A DNA stretch of 64,000 nucleotides from Mercurialis annua (lineage: Eukaryota > Streptophyta > Magnoliopsida > Malpighiales > Euphorbiaceae): positions 44,879,665 to 44,943,664 of the forward strand of contig NC_065570.1 in the NCBI RefSeq assembly GCF_937616625.2, read 5' to 3'. Numbering within the stretch: the stretch's first letter is position 1; every line of letters starts with the position of its first letter. Shown piece by piece: positions 10,921 to 40,345 of this stretch. Below the pieces are notes generated by a model. The model did no database searches. It saw nothing but the letters and a program-made list of their open reading frames with translations, and had not been told where the DNA came from. A program made the position numbers and the translations under genes.

Positions 10921-13437
10921 TGTAATACCCCGTAAGTTCAAATTATTTAAATGGACCACGTGTCAAGTTTTGAGTTGCTGGAGTGGCGACATCGGAAAGA
11001 TTTCTGCAAAATTAAAATAGATAAGACTTCAGTAGGTCAGTTTTAAGAATATAACTACGAGAAGATTGATAATAGACATTAATTAAAAGGTGGAATTGGG
11101 ACTAAGTAAAATATTAAGAAAAGTTACGAAAATAAAGTTTGAGTCCCAAATCGGTAATTAACCAGTTAATTCTTGAAAATTATAAATCGAAAGATTTTGA
11201 CGGAAAAATACTAATTGTTGGATTCATATTATTTATTAGATATAAATAATACATGTGAGTTTGAATCAAAACGATTAAATAATCGTTGAAATAAAGATAA
11301 GTTAAAGAGAAATTTGTATTAAAGAAAGAAATAAAGGATCAAGTGGTACATTAGTCATCATATATGTAATAAGAAATATGAAATCAGAAGAAGAGAGAAT
11401 GATACAGAGGTTTCATCATCTTCTTCACCGCTTCTCACCTTCGTCAAATCACGGTTTCTCCATTCAGCATCCGATTCGAACGTTTCTCACGCCAATCTCT
11501 TCGGAATTAGAAGCTCTATCGTATCAAGGTAAGATTTTAAGATTTGGTGTTGAAATTGGTAAAGAATGGGCTGTTTTGAAGTTTTATGTTTTGCATATAC
11601 CGTATTCATCGAAACTAGGTCGATTTTGATGTTTTTGGATAAACGGTGAAATAGGTATTGTTAGGAAGAGTGTCGTAATCATGTTTGGAACATCGGGGCA
11701 CGCTGAAAATAGCTCGGAATAAGGGTTCTAAGGCTGTGCGAACGCACACCAGGCTGTGTGAACGCACAGCTGATGGGGCTATGCGATCGCACAGGCAACT
11801 GTGCGAACGCATGGTACCAACTGTGCGATCGCATAGTCGGCAGAGATGCCGTTTTGGGAGCTTTCCGACCTCCCTTGACTCGTGAACTTCATTTCTTCTA
11901 TCGGATTATGAAAGGATATCAAGAACCATCGGTCAAACAAAAAAAAACGAAATCGATTAGGTAAATAAAAAACTATCAAAGTCAACGTGTCGAGGTTAAA
12001 AAGGGAAACGTTTACATCGTGCTGTGAATAAACAACTAATTAAAGAAATAGACTCTAGAAAGCATAGTCTCGGGTTAACCCTAGACATAAGATTTTGAAT
12101 TTAGTTAAATGCGTTTCTGATAACAGTATTGTATCAGAGAGATCATCTTATATAACCAGAGAATTTAGCAATCGAAGGAAGAAATTATCGGCGAGGCACT
12201 TAATCAAGGAATTTGATTATTAGGGAGGATCTTATCGATATATTCGCCTGTTATCGATTTGGTTATCGTTATATGTGAGTTGCATTTTACTTTTGCGTAT
12301 TATTATAATAAGCTAATTTCATATATTATGAATATTATTATCCAATACATCGCATTTATATGATTTGAATGTACGATACATAGTTTTATCGATTGTTTGA
12401 ATATAAGTATCTAGTGTGCGATCCGAAGAAACTAACTAATTATTGGGTCTCAACAGGCTGTGTGATCACCAGTACGTGAGTCAGTCTAGATTGTTATTGA
12501 TGTTATGAATGCGCATAATATGTGTATGAAAGATGGAAAATGAATGAGAGATACGAGGTTAAACTCGGTGGAACTATCCCGGGATCCGTATCTAATGGGT
12601 TGAACTCGGTTGAACTATCTCGAGACCCACGACTTGGGATTTAGTGATTGGTCGCGGTTGAACTCGGTTGAACTATCTCGGGACCGGACCACTTGGATTG
12701 AAATGATTCGATATGAATACAATATAGCAAAATGAGATAGGGCTTAAGATTAGATTTCGATCAGATCCAACGCTTAAGAACGTACTATTATTTTCTTATA
12801 TCACGTTTCGATTAATATACGTTTTAAACATGCGATGTTATGTTTTTATAATACCGTTAGTAAGTTTGTAAACTCACTCAGTATTTCCCAAAATAGTGAC
12901 CCCCTCATTGTTGATGTTTTTCAGGTGATTGGAGTCGGATCAGACAGACCATCTCCTTTGTGTTGGAAGTCTTTTGACTTGCACAAAGTACAAGTCCCTA
13001 AAGCCGCAATAGTCCGTAGGTGTAAGTATATGAGTAGAGTTTTGATTTCAAACAGTATTTTAGATGTAAACTTTGATATGATTTACAAATGATATTTATT
13101 TATAAAGACGCGGTTTTATCCGTTTGATTTCTATATCAATTGCATTAATGGAATTGGTCATACTTATGACTAGAAATAGGGCAGTGCTGGATATGGGATA
13201 TCGCTTTGTAAGACCCTAGTTTCTACGAATCGTTTTGTATCGGTTTTTAAAAAAGGAATATGATATTTTGATTTTTATAATCACAATGTTTAATTGAGTT
13301 TTCTTGAAACGTTTTATACATAAAAATATATTTTATTTGCGAAAAAAGTTATAGTAATTTTAGGCTTGCTACGGGTTTTGGAGTTACCAATCCCATTCCC
13401 TAGCGCCGGTCGCGGCTCAATAATTTGGGTCGTGACA
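10921..13437 (+). repeat. 3' LTR of the LARD-like element
   Basis: 2517 bp, about 108 bp shorter than the 5' LTR. Part of the difference is in the palindrome array at 11734-11836, which has about five units rather than eight. Ends and repeated block match the 5' LTR. Confidence 0.85.
11734..11836. repeat. Array of about five short palindromes in the 3' LTR
   Basis: Units such as TGTGCGAACGCACA, TGTGTGAACGCACA and TGTGCGATCGCATA correspond to a subset of those at 5054-5218. Some have lost arm complementarity by one base. Unit number therefore changed after insertion or during reverse transcription. Confidence 0.85.
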
Positions 13438-13442
13438 CGTTG

Positions 13443-14790
13443 CTTCAAGAATTCGAGCCTCTATCATCCTAGGGCTGTAAATCAAGGTAAAAATCAAGTT
13501 TTGGTTGTGTTTTGTTGAGATTCATGGGCTATTTTGAATTAAGTTCTATGCGATTGGATCTAATTCATCGTAACCTAGTTGTTTTGCTGTTTTTATGACG
13601 TTTGATTATCATTTTGAGATGTGTGTTGGTTATATATTGAGTTTTGAGTGTTTCAGACGCGTTAGGAGGTCAGAAACACGTCGAAAAGTAAAAAACGACA
13701 AGGTTAGGGTTTGTAACGAAGCTACAGAAGTTGTAGCGATGCTACAGAACTTGGCGCGACACAGCATGCATTGGCACGACTTGCCAAGCCTGTTTCAGCT
13801 TGGGTACAACGTGCCGAGATCCGACACAACATACCCTGACCCGATATCAACCCCCGGACTCCAAAAATGAAAAATTTGGATATCAAACGTGACAATGTTA
13901 TTAGGGTTTCGAAAAAGAGTTCGTATGAAAATGATGATGGCTTTATTTATGAAACCTAAAGGCCTAATCGAGTTATAAATTATAATACGAAAAGAAAAGA
14001 GTTTTGATAAGAGTTATGATCCAATAAATGATAGGTTTGTTTATAGGACCTAAAGTATACCTCTAGGGTTTGTATTTGGATGTCGAACGCATATTGACGA
14101 TGTATTCTTATAATAGATCATACAAGCTACCAGACCGACAAGGTTGTGTATTTGAAGAATCGATTGATCGACGCATATTGTCTTTAAATCTTCGTATAGT
14201 CGAGTTACCAGGTCAGGACACTAGGAAATTCAAACAATAAACAACAGCAAAACATCTAGAAGAGAAGTGAGTTTGAACAGAAGTATAAAATAAGTTACCT
14301 CATAACCAAGTAGGTACACTACTAAGTTCTGATACGAATAAGGAGGATCAATAGGTATATTAGCAACTGAAAAAATTTGTTTAGTTGAGTTCAAAAGTAG
14401 TTACTAATAAAATGACCATTAAGTTATATAACGACCAATAAATTCAAGTAATATACTTAAATAGTATATCAAATCTTAAAATGACGCTAAATGAAGATGT
14501 CTATCAAGTGTGATACACTATCTGACTCCACTGCTACTTCAGCCTATTTAGGGTTCAGACTGGACAAATATTTGGCAGAGGTGGATAATTCGTAGATGCT
14601 CATCAAAGGGCATGACAAGCGCCTGGCCAGAGGTGGCGAGGTGTGTAAGAGTTAGAGGACCAGGAAGACAAGAGTTTAGTTAGACTAAGAGGACATTTGG
14701 GTATGTTTTCCAGAGGTGATGAGACAATTAGAGGCTACACCATAGAGTTCATACGTATAGGCGAGGAGGTTCCAGAGCTCATGAGTTAAT
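13443..14790. other. No gene seen; possible flank of the outer LTR-like relic
   Basis: Unique-looking AT-rich sequence. The stretch 13700-13850 has repeated phrases such as GCGACACAGCATGCATTGGC and CACGACTTGCC, reminiscent of the palindromic arrays but with poorer symmetry. No coding sequence or clear element ends were found. Confidence 0.4.
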
Positions 14791-15075
14791 TTCACGAACC
14801 AAATTATTAACAGAATTGAAAGTGAGATACCAATTCGTTTGAAAATGAGGTACCAAATTGTTAATATTTTCAAACGAAATTGAAAGTGAGGTATCAAATT
14901 GTTAATGAAATTGAAAGTAATGTACTAAATCCTTTGAGTACCAACTCATTAACGGAATTAACACCCTAATTATTTACGAAATTGAAAGTAATGGATCATT
15001 AAATAGGATTTTAAATCAATGAGTATTAAATTGCGAATTATGATAAATGTGAGGGTCTTGGAGTAATTTGCTTTA
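14790..15075. mobile_element. Decayed MITE, same family as 52816-53188
   Basis: Repeated phrases of the type GAGGTACCAAATTGTTAA and a right end reading GCGAATTATGATAAATGTGA then GGAGTAATTTGC match the right end of the better-preserved copy at 52816-53188. The left end is too decayed to place. Confidence 0.5.
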
Positions 15076-15140
15076 AAATTAATGTTATTACTTTTTTTTT
15101 TCACAAAGGCTAAAAAATTAATGTTATTACAATAAATAAA

Positions 15141-17453
15141 GAGAAAATTAGGAAAAATACTCTCTTTTTAAAAATAATATGATTTCCTACCTCAATAAGT
15201 AAAAGATAGAGAAAATACCTCACCCTTTTAATATATTTATTTTTTTACTCTAAGACATATTTATATTATAATTATACCTAACTCTTATTGTTATTTTACT
15301 CTAATCATATTTATTCTATTCTAAAGGACATCTGTCATTTTTCTCTCTCTTTCATTCTTTTTTCTCTTTCTTTTCTCTTTTTTCTTTCTTCTCTTTCTTC
15401 TCCTTCTCTGGTTCTTTTTTCTTCACCATTTTTTTCTTCTTCTCTTCTCTATTTTTATTCTTTTCTTCTTCGCCGTTCCTCTGTCGCTCCGCCATCGCTC
15501 CGCCATCGCTCCGCCATCTTAATTTTAGCGATTTTTTCTTAATTCGTGGTAATAAATATGATTTATTTTCATTTTCAGATATAAATAAATTACTCTTGAA
15601 TTTTTTCAACTTTAGATTTAAAAATCTGCATAAGAAACAATGTTATGATGAAAAAAAATGATTTTATGCACAAAAAAACGATACTTGCAAAAAAACAGCT
15701 TCTGATTATCATATGAGTATCATCACTGCATTATCATGTAAGTATCATAACACTGCAGAGAAAATTGATTTTTTACTAAAAAAACAGTGTCTGATTATCA
15801 TATGAATAACACTGTATTAAAATATCATTATCATAACATTATATGATTATGATAAGGTTATGATAATACAAATATACGATAATGATAACAGTATGATAAT
15901 GTTTTTATGATAATATAATGATAAGCTTATAATAGTATGATAATATGATACTTACATGGAAAAAAAATTACAGAAATAGTGTCATATGATGATGTTTTAT
16001 CATATGATAACGAGATGATAATATTTATGGTACATACATGATAATATCTATGATAATATATGATAAAATAGTTTTCGATTATCATGTCGTTATCATAACA
16101 CTGGAGTATGATAATTAGATGATAATGAATTATGATAAGTTTATGATAACTGGATGATAACGTACGTGAAAATAGAATTACAAAAAAATTCATGACACCA
16201 GTATGATAACCAGATGATAATAAAATAATAATATTATGATAATAGTATGATAATATGATACCTATATGTAAACAAATCACATAAAAATTATGATAATGAG
16301 ATGATAATATAAAGATAATAGTATGATAATATGATACCTGTATGAAAAAAAAAATTACAAAAAAATTATGACAACGAGATGATAATGTGAAGATAATAGT
16401 ATGATAATAATATGATAATATGATACATGTACGAAAAAAACAATTACAAAAAAATTATGATAATAAGATGATAAGGTGACGATAATAGTATGATAACATG
16501 ACTTTATTATACTTCATTATCATACTATTTTCTTCACATTATCATCTCGTTATCATAATTTTTATGTAATTTTTTTCATATAGGTATCATATTATCATAC
16601 TGTTATCATAATTTTATTATTATGTCGTTGTCATAATATTATCATTTAGGTACAATAATACATTATCATCTCGGTATCATATGATTATATTATGAGAATG
16701 AGGTGATAATACAGTGATAACAACATGATAATCAATTTTTTGTAGAAAATCTTTCTTTATGCAGTTATGATAACAACATGATAATACTGTGATACTCATA
16801 TGATAATCAGAGACTATTTTTTTTATAACAAATCATTTTTTCTGCAGTGTTATGATAATCATATGATAATCAGATGCTGTTTTTTTGCAGAAAATCGTTT
16901 TTGTGCAGAAAATCGTTTTTTTCATCATAATATCGTTTTTTCATACAGATTCTTAGATTTGAAATTGAAAAAAAAAATTCAAGAGTAATTTATTTATATC
17001 TGAATGTTAAAAAATCGCCATAATCACCATGAATTAAAGAAAAGTTCGCTAAAATAAAAAATGAAAGAACAGTGGAGCGACGGTGGAGCGATGAAGAAAC
17101 GGCGGCGGAGGGATGAAGGAACGACAGAGAAGAAAGAAACAAATGGAGAAGAAAAGAAGAAATAAAAAAGAAGAAAAAAATTGACGAAGATGAAGAAGAA
17201 GAAGAAGAAAAAGAAGAAGGAGGAGGAAGGAGGAGAGAGAAAGAAAATAAAAATATGACAGTTGTCATATAATAAGAGTAAAAATATATTTGGAGTAAAA
17301 AATTAATAAAAAGTAGGTATAATCATAATATAAACATGCTTTAAAGTAAAAAAGTAAAAGCATTAGAATGATGAGATATTTTCTCTATCTTTTTTTTTAT
17401 TGAGGTAGGAAATCAAATTATTTTAAAAAATAGAGTATTATCCTAATTTTTTC
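15141..17453. mobile_element. Mutator-like foldback element, 9-bp TSD, next to the GCN2 promoter
   Basis: The left end GAGAAAATTAGGAAAAATAC and the reverse complement of the right end (GAAAAAATTAGGATAATAC) match, and the arms remain complementary for several hundred bases. A perfect 9-bp duplication ATAAATAAA flanks the element at 15132-15140 and 17454-17462. Nine bases is the Mutator signature. The pyrimidine-rich left arm (15340-15500) and purine-rich right arm (17060-17250) mirror each other. The centre (about 15640-16900) is a dense array of TATGATAAT and ATTATCATA. No transposase is present; the apparent reading frames are low-complexity products of the arms. The element ends about 245 bp upstream of the GCN2 start codon. 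Confidence 0.85.
15640..16900. repeat. TATGATAAT / ATTATCATA repeat array at the foldback centre
   Basis: Dozens of copies of TGATAA and TTATCA in both orientations, interspersed with oligo-A runs of the type GAAAAAAAAATTACAAAAAA. The two halves are roughly mirror images, so the region could fold into a long hairpin or cruciform. Confidence 0.85.
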
Positions 17454-17462
17454 ATAAATAAA

Positions 17463-17698
17463 ATACACGGCCCATGCTAATCCTCTTAAAGACTGACAAA
17501 ACAAACCAAATCAAATCATTTTTAGCAGCCATTCTTCCCTAATATTTTGTTACTATTTTTCTCGAAATTTCAGTGATTCTTTCTTGATATTTGCTTTAGA
17601 AATAATTATCGTTGGGTTGCCTGTTTGGCGAGCTTGTTTTGAATAAAGCGGCGTTTTGTTGAGCTGCCTGTCTGCTCATATACAGGAATTGGTGAATA
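17463..17698 (+). promoter_or_regulatory. GCN2 proximal promoter and 5' leader (inferred)
   Basis: Only 236 bp separate the foldback TSD from the GCN2 start codon. The transcription start cannot be fixed and no convincing TATA box was assigned. A short upstream reading frame (ATG at 17474, stop at 17525-17527, 17 codons) would be in the leader only if transcription begins before it. Confidence 0.4.
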
Positions 17699-35907
<18,209 letters not shown>

Positions 35908-36283
35908 ATTTGAGAACCTGCAATTTATAGGTTTTTGTCAGCAGGCCTTAATCAACTTTCAAATTACCTAGCTGGGGTTCAAAAATTAACTTACATTAAC
36001 ACAGATATGTTAATGTTTTTTTGAAGGTTCGTGTGCAAAATATGCAAGCTTAAAGGTAGGTAACTAGATGGTTCAAACATGTTTGCAGTCTTTATTTTAA
36101 GAACTTTTCTGTTTGTGTCAATATATACAAGTTTGTAAAAAAATAAAATAAAAATAGAGGGAAAAGGAAATATCTAGTAACATTAATGAAACATGAACAA
36201 ATTTTGTTTGCTGATTTCTGTGCTGCATTTATATCTGGCCTCGATTATATGTCGATTTGGATTAAAGTGCAAGAATAATGAAA
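35908..36283 (+). other. GCN2 3' UTR and gap before the LINE relic
   Basis: After the stop there is AT-rich sequence with an AATAAA-type signal at about 36142 within AAATAAAATAAAA. The cleavage site cannot be set from sequence alone. No other gene. Confidence 0.5.
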
Positions 36284-36971
36284 TATTTTTTTTTTATAAA
36301 ACTTTTTGATGGATAACAAATACAATAAACAGGAAAAGAAACAAAACCAAACTATCATATTCCTGAATTTCTCACATAAATTGCATCAATAGCATCCAGA
36401 CCAGCAAAATGTTCTTCCATCCATATACAGAAACCCTCATCCTTTACCATAGCAGCCAGCTCGTGAGCCATCCGATTAGCTTCTTGACTCACAAAACTCC
36501 ATTTAATCTGATTGGAACAATTCGCCATACAACTCCCTAATTATATCATCAAATTCATTTAGATAGACAGCCTCAGATTTAGAGCATTGATTAGCTGAGA
36601 GTTATCACTTTCAACGATTTAGTTTGTAAATACACACTCCTTTGCTATGTTCAAACCAAATAGAATTGCCTCTGCCGTGATAACCTCAACATCAGTCGCC
36701 AAGCATTTATTTCCAGCCACCATCATTTCTTCCTTCTTGTTGCGAACGATGCATCCTAGACCCCATTGCCTGCCTGCAACTTTGCCAGCATTCGTATTGA
36801 GTTTTAGCCAGTTCTCCTCTGGTTTAGACTAGCCAGCTTTGATGTGTTTCCCTGTCTTCTTCTCCTCTTCATTTGCTGACTTATAGTATGAGAACGTAAT
36901 ATTGCAGATTCAGAATATACTATCCAAAGGAATATCGTTATTGTTGAAGCATAATTGGTTATGAGCGAACC
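36284..36971 (-). pseudogene. LINE relic, 3' part: RNase H-like domain and poly(A) end
   Basis: The minus strand encodes a plant LINE RNase H-like domain: ATDVEVITAEAILFGLNIAK, IVESDNSQLINALN, WSFVSQEANRMAHELAAMVK and FAGLDAIDAIYVRNSGI, interrupted by stops. The T-run at 36284-36295 is the poly(A) tail seen from the plus strand, so this is the element's 3' end. The upstream part is at 42342-43250, separated by the copia insertion. Confidence 0.8.
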
Positions 36972-36976
36972 AAATC

Positions 36977-37303
36977 TGATAGAAAAAAGACAGTATTGCT
37001 GTCAATATAGATAACTCACAGTATGCTCTTTATGATCTCGGCTCATGATTCAATTGCCATGTATTTAGCTATTGAGCCTCAAAGTTTATGTTTATTTTAC
37101 TTTTGATATATGGGTTGATTTGTTTTGTTTCTCTATTAGCCCAATGATGTGTTCTAGATTAGTTTATATGATATGTAAAATCTAGAACATTCAAGTAAGA
37201 CTTGTATTGATATAAATAGCTTTGTAAATACAACATATTAAGCTTTTTACTCCGCCACAAAAAACTCTGTTCTCTCTTCATTTTCTGTCTAAAAATTCCA
37301 ACA
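36977..37303 (+). repeat. 5' LTR of the copia element
   Basis: 327 bp, ending TTCCAACA. It contains a stretch of about 81 bp (about 37013-37095) that is absent from the 3' LTR. Confidence 0.88.
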
Positions 37304-37306
37304 ATC

Positions 37307-37318
37307 TGGTATCAGAGC
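37307..37318 (+). other. Primer-binding site of the copia element
   Basis: TGGTATCAGAGC starts four bases after the 5' LTR, the usual complement of initiator tRNA-Met. Confidence 0.88.
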
Positions 37319-37372
37319 TTCTTGATCTCAAAGGGCCAAAACCTAAAAAAACCCACATTCCTCTTCTCTTCC

Positions 37373-38340
37373 AATGGCTTCCAGATAATTCACTCCACCA
37401 CCACCACCCATCTTTAATGGAGAAAGCTTCCATATTTGAGAGGTGAAGATGAAAACTTATCTCAAAACTTTTGATCTTTGGGATGTTGTTGAAATAGGGC
37501 AAGAACCAGCTCCGTTGAGGCCCAACCTTACGCTTGCACAAATCAAAGAGCATAGCGAACAAGTTGTTAAAAAAGATAAAGCTTTAACTTGCATTCACTC
37601 TGCTTTTATCAGATGTGATTTTTACAAGAATCATGACTCTAGAGTCACCTAAAGAAGCATGGGACAAGCTTAAGGAGGAGTTTGGTGGTAATGATAAGCC
37701 AAAAAGAATGCAGGTCCTTAAATTGAGAAGAGAGTTAAATTTAAAGGATGAAGGACTCTAAAAATATAAGAGACTATACCGATAGATTGATGAAGGTGGT
37801 TAATCAGATTAGACTACTGGGTGAAGAGCTTCCAAATAAAAAGGTTGTTGAGAAAGTACTCGTTAGTTTACCAGATAGATTTGAAGCTAAGATATATTCT
37901 TTAGAAGAATCTAGAGATATTTCTCAACTATCTTTGACCGAGCTTGTAAACTCCTTGCAAGAATTCGAGCAGAGGAGAGCCATTCGACAAGAAGAGATAA
38001 CAGAGGGAGCACTTCAAGCAAAACACAACTATAAAAAGTAAGTGAGCACCGGAGGACATAAGATTTCTGGAGAAAAAAAAAGGAAAAGAGAAAAAAGAGG
38101 ACAATAACAATAGGAATGGAGGAAGAAAAAGATACCATCCATGCCCTCATAACAAATAAAACTAGTCATTTAGAGAGTTATTGCTGGTGGAGACCAACGG
38201 CAAAATACATAATATGCAGTCATCTTGGTCATATAAACAAAGTTTGCAAGAACAACACAAATCAGCAAGGGTAATCAGCCCATCTTTCAGAACAGCAACA
38301 TGAACAACAACAAAAGCAATCTGAAGAACAACTCTTCGTT
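37373..38340 (+). pseudogene. Copia gag
   Basis: Gag (UBN2-type) features in several frames: MKTYLKTFDLWDVVEIGQEP near 37449, then IRDYTDRLMKVVNQIRLLG and LPDRFEAKIYSLEESRDIS in 37757-37925. A degenerate zinc-knuckle-like run (CSHLGHINKVC) is near 38215-38250. Stops near the start and after 38040 break the frame. Confidence 0.8.
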
Positions 38341-38352
38341 GCCACTTATGCC

Positions 38353-39634
38353 ATGGCCAATTCACTTGAATCATGGTTAATCGATAGCCGTTGTACTCAT
38401 CATATGACTAACAATGCTAATTTGTTCAAAGAAATTGATGAAAGCCATTCATCACGAGTTAAGATTGCGAATGGTAAATTTGTTGCAGTCAAAGGAAGAG
38501 GAACTGTAGAGATATGCACGCAGCCAGGTAAAAAACTCATTCCTGATGTCTTATATGTAGGGGTGTAAATGAACCGAGCCGAGCCGAGCTTTGGAGTGTT
38601 CATGTTCGGCTCGTTTAGCGAACAAGGTGTTCATGTTCGGTTCATGTTCAGTCGAGCTTTGAACAGAGTGTTCATGTTCGGTTCGTTTAAATTTTATAGT
38701 GTTCATGTTCGGTTCGTGTTCAGCTCGTGTTCGTTCGTTTAGCCGCTAAATGAACAAGTTCGCGAACGAGCTCACGAACGAGCTCGATAAGTACTAAACG
38801 AGCTCGTTCACGAACAAGCTCGCGAACGAACTCGATAAGTACTAAACGAGCTCGTTCGTGAGCCGCTCGTTTAGCGGATAAACGAACGAACATGAACTTT
38901 TAAATGAACAAACACGAATATGAGCTGAATAAATTAAAAACAATCTAATCGAACTCGTTCATGAATATGAGTTGAATAAATTAGAAACATAATTATACAA
39001 ATTAATCTAAATATGAATTCGTTCGCGAACACCTAATCGAGTTTTTAAACGAGCTTGTTCGTGAACTATATACGAGTTTGTTCACGAACTTGTTTACGAA
39101 CTCTTAATCGAGCTCGTTCATGAGCTTGTTCATGAACTCTTATTCGAGCTGTTCGCGAACATAAACGAGCCGAACACCACTATGTTCATGTTCGGCTCGT
39201 TTATATTAACGAACATAAAATCAAGTTCGACCTCGGTTCGTTTAGAATACGAACGAACATGAACCGAGCTCTTATCGAGCCGAACACCGAGCTGCTCGCG
39301 AGCGGCTCGGTTACACCCCTACTTATATGTGCTAGATATAGACCAAAACTTGTTGAGTGTTGGGCAAATGCTCGAGAGAGATTATGACTTGCTTTTCCGC
39401 AGCAAGTCATGCACCATAAAGGATCCATTTGGCAAAGAGCTGATTACAGTCAAAATGCAAAAAAGGACCTTTCCAATTAAATGGGAAGATTCTGATTTAC
39501 AAGCATGCTCTAGCACTCTTGATGAAACGCGTTTTTGGCACAAGAGGTTTAGCCACTTCAACTTTAACTCCTTAAAATATATGCAAAGCAAGAATTTAAT
39601 TAAACATATGCCTGTTTTACATGCTGGAAAATGA
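38353..39634 (+). pseudogene. Copia protease and pre-integrase region, split by a MITE
   Basis: Protease begins ESWLIDSRCTHHMTNNANLF; the active-site D-S-G triad is altered to D-S-R. Coding runs to the MITE at 38558 (ending KKLIPDVLYV) and resumes at about 39330 with DIDQNLLSVGQMLERDYDLL. The pre-integrase motif RFWHKRFSHFNFNSLKYMQS follows. Both the Gly-to-Arg change and the insertion abolish function. Confidence 0.85.
38558..39321. mobile_element. hAT-type MITE with 8-bp TSD inside copia pol
   Basis: The ends are TAGGGGTGTAA and TTACACCCCTA. The direct repeat CTTATATG flanks at 38550-38557 and 39322-39329. An 8-bp duplication and these ends fit hAT. The 764-bp body is full of GAGCTCG, CGAACGA and TTCGTTC words (for example GAACCGAGCCGAGCC), a composition common in plant hAT MITEs. 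No transposase. Confidence 0.9.
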
Positions 39635-40345
39635 TGTTTGTGAAGTGTGTCAAATATGGAAAGCAATCTAAGTTGCCATTTCCCACAAATTCAGCATGGA
39701 AAGCCACTGAAAAATTGCAGCGTGTCCATACTGATATTTGTGGCTCAATGAGGACAACATCCTTGAATGGCAGTAGATACTTTTTGCTTTTTATTGATGA
39801 TTTTTCAAGAATGACATGGGTGTATTTTTTGAAGCAAAAATCTGAAGTGTTTCAAGTGTTTTAGAGGTTTAAAGCTTTTATTGAAAACCATAGCGGAAGC
39901 TTAATTAAGGTGCTTAAATCAGATAACGGAACTGAGTATACTTCAGATAAGTTTAAACTGCTTTGTGAAGAAGCCGGTATTCATCATCAACTCACTGTGC
40001 CTTATTCACCTTAACAAAATGGGGTTAGTGAACGTAAAAATCGAACAGTCATGGAGATGTCCAGGTGTTTGTTATTTGAAAAGAAAATTCCCAAAACTTT
40101 TTGGGCTGAGGCTGTCAACACCTCAGTTTATTTACTGAACAGGCTGCCTACAAAAGCACTAAATGGCATGACTCTTATTGAAGCTTGGAGCAGAGTTAAA
40201 GTCTTTGGATGCATTTGCTATGCATTTGTGCCAGAAATTAAAAGAGACAAGCTAGAGAAAAAAAAGCTAAAATTGGTATCTTTATTGGCTACAGCAATGA
40301 AAGCAAAGGTTATAGAATTTTTAATTTCAAGACGAAGAAGATAAT
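39635..40345 (+). pseudogene. Copia integrase
   Basis: The core reads [40 protein letters not shown] and LKSDNGTEYTSDKFKLLCEE, with the second catalytic Asp in the latter, and continues to SERKNRTVMEMSRCLLFEKK and LLNRLPTKALNGMTLIEAW. The N-terminal zinc-binding part is frameshifted near 39630, and stops occur near 39862 and 40012. Confidence 0.85.

Larger units (their letters stand above)
4227..13437 (+). mobile_element. Complete non-coding LTR retrotransposon (LARD-like), 5-bp TSD
   Basis: Two long terminal repeats (4227-6851 and 10921-13437) both start TGTAATACCCCG and end GGGTCGTGACA. The flanks carry the perfect 5-bp duplication CGTTG at 4222-4226 and 13438-13442. The 5' LTR is followed by a tRNA-Met-type primer-binding site, and a polypurine tract precedes the 3' LTR. 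The roughly 4.1 kb interior shows no gag, protease, RT or integrase. This matches the definition of a large retrotransposon derivative mobilised in trans. The tail motif ATTCGAGGACGAAT just before the tract resembles chromovirus gypsy elements, which hints at the helper; that is inference. Confidence 0.85.

Noticed and set aside
15352..15609. Lys/Glu-rich and Ser/Leu-rich reading frames in both strands
   Set aside because: They are low-complexity translations of the pyrimidine/purine-rich arm of the foldback element and have a mirror counterpart at 16990-17268.
15640..16900. CRISPR-like or satellite array
   Set aside because: Units are very short, in both orientations and without unique spacers; the TSD and arms show a foldback transposable element.
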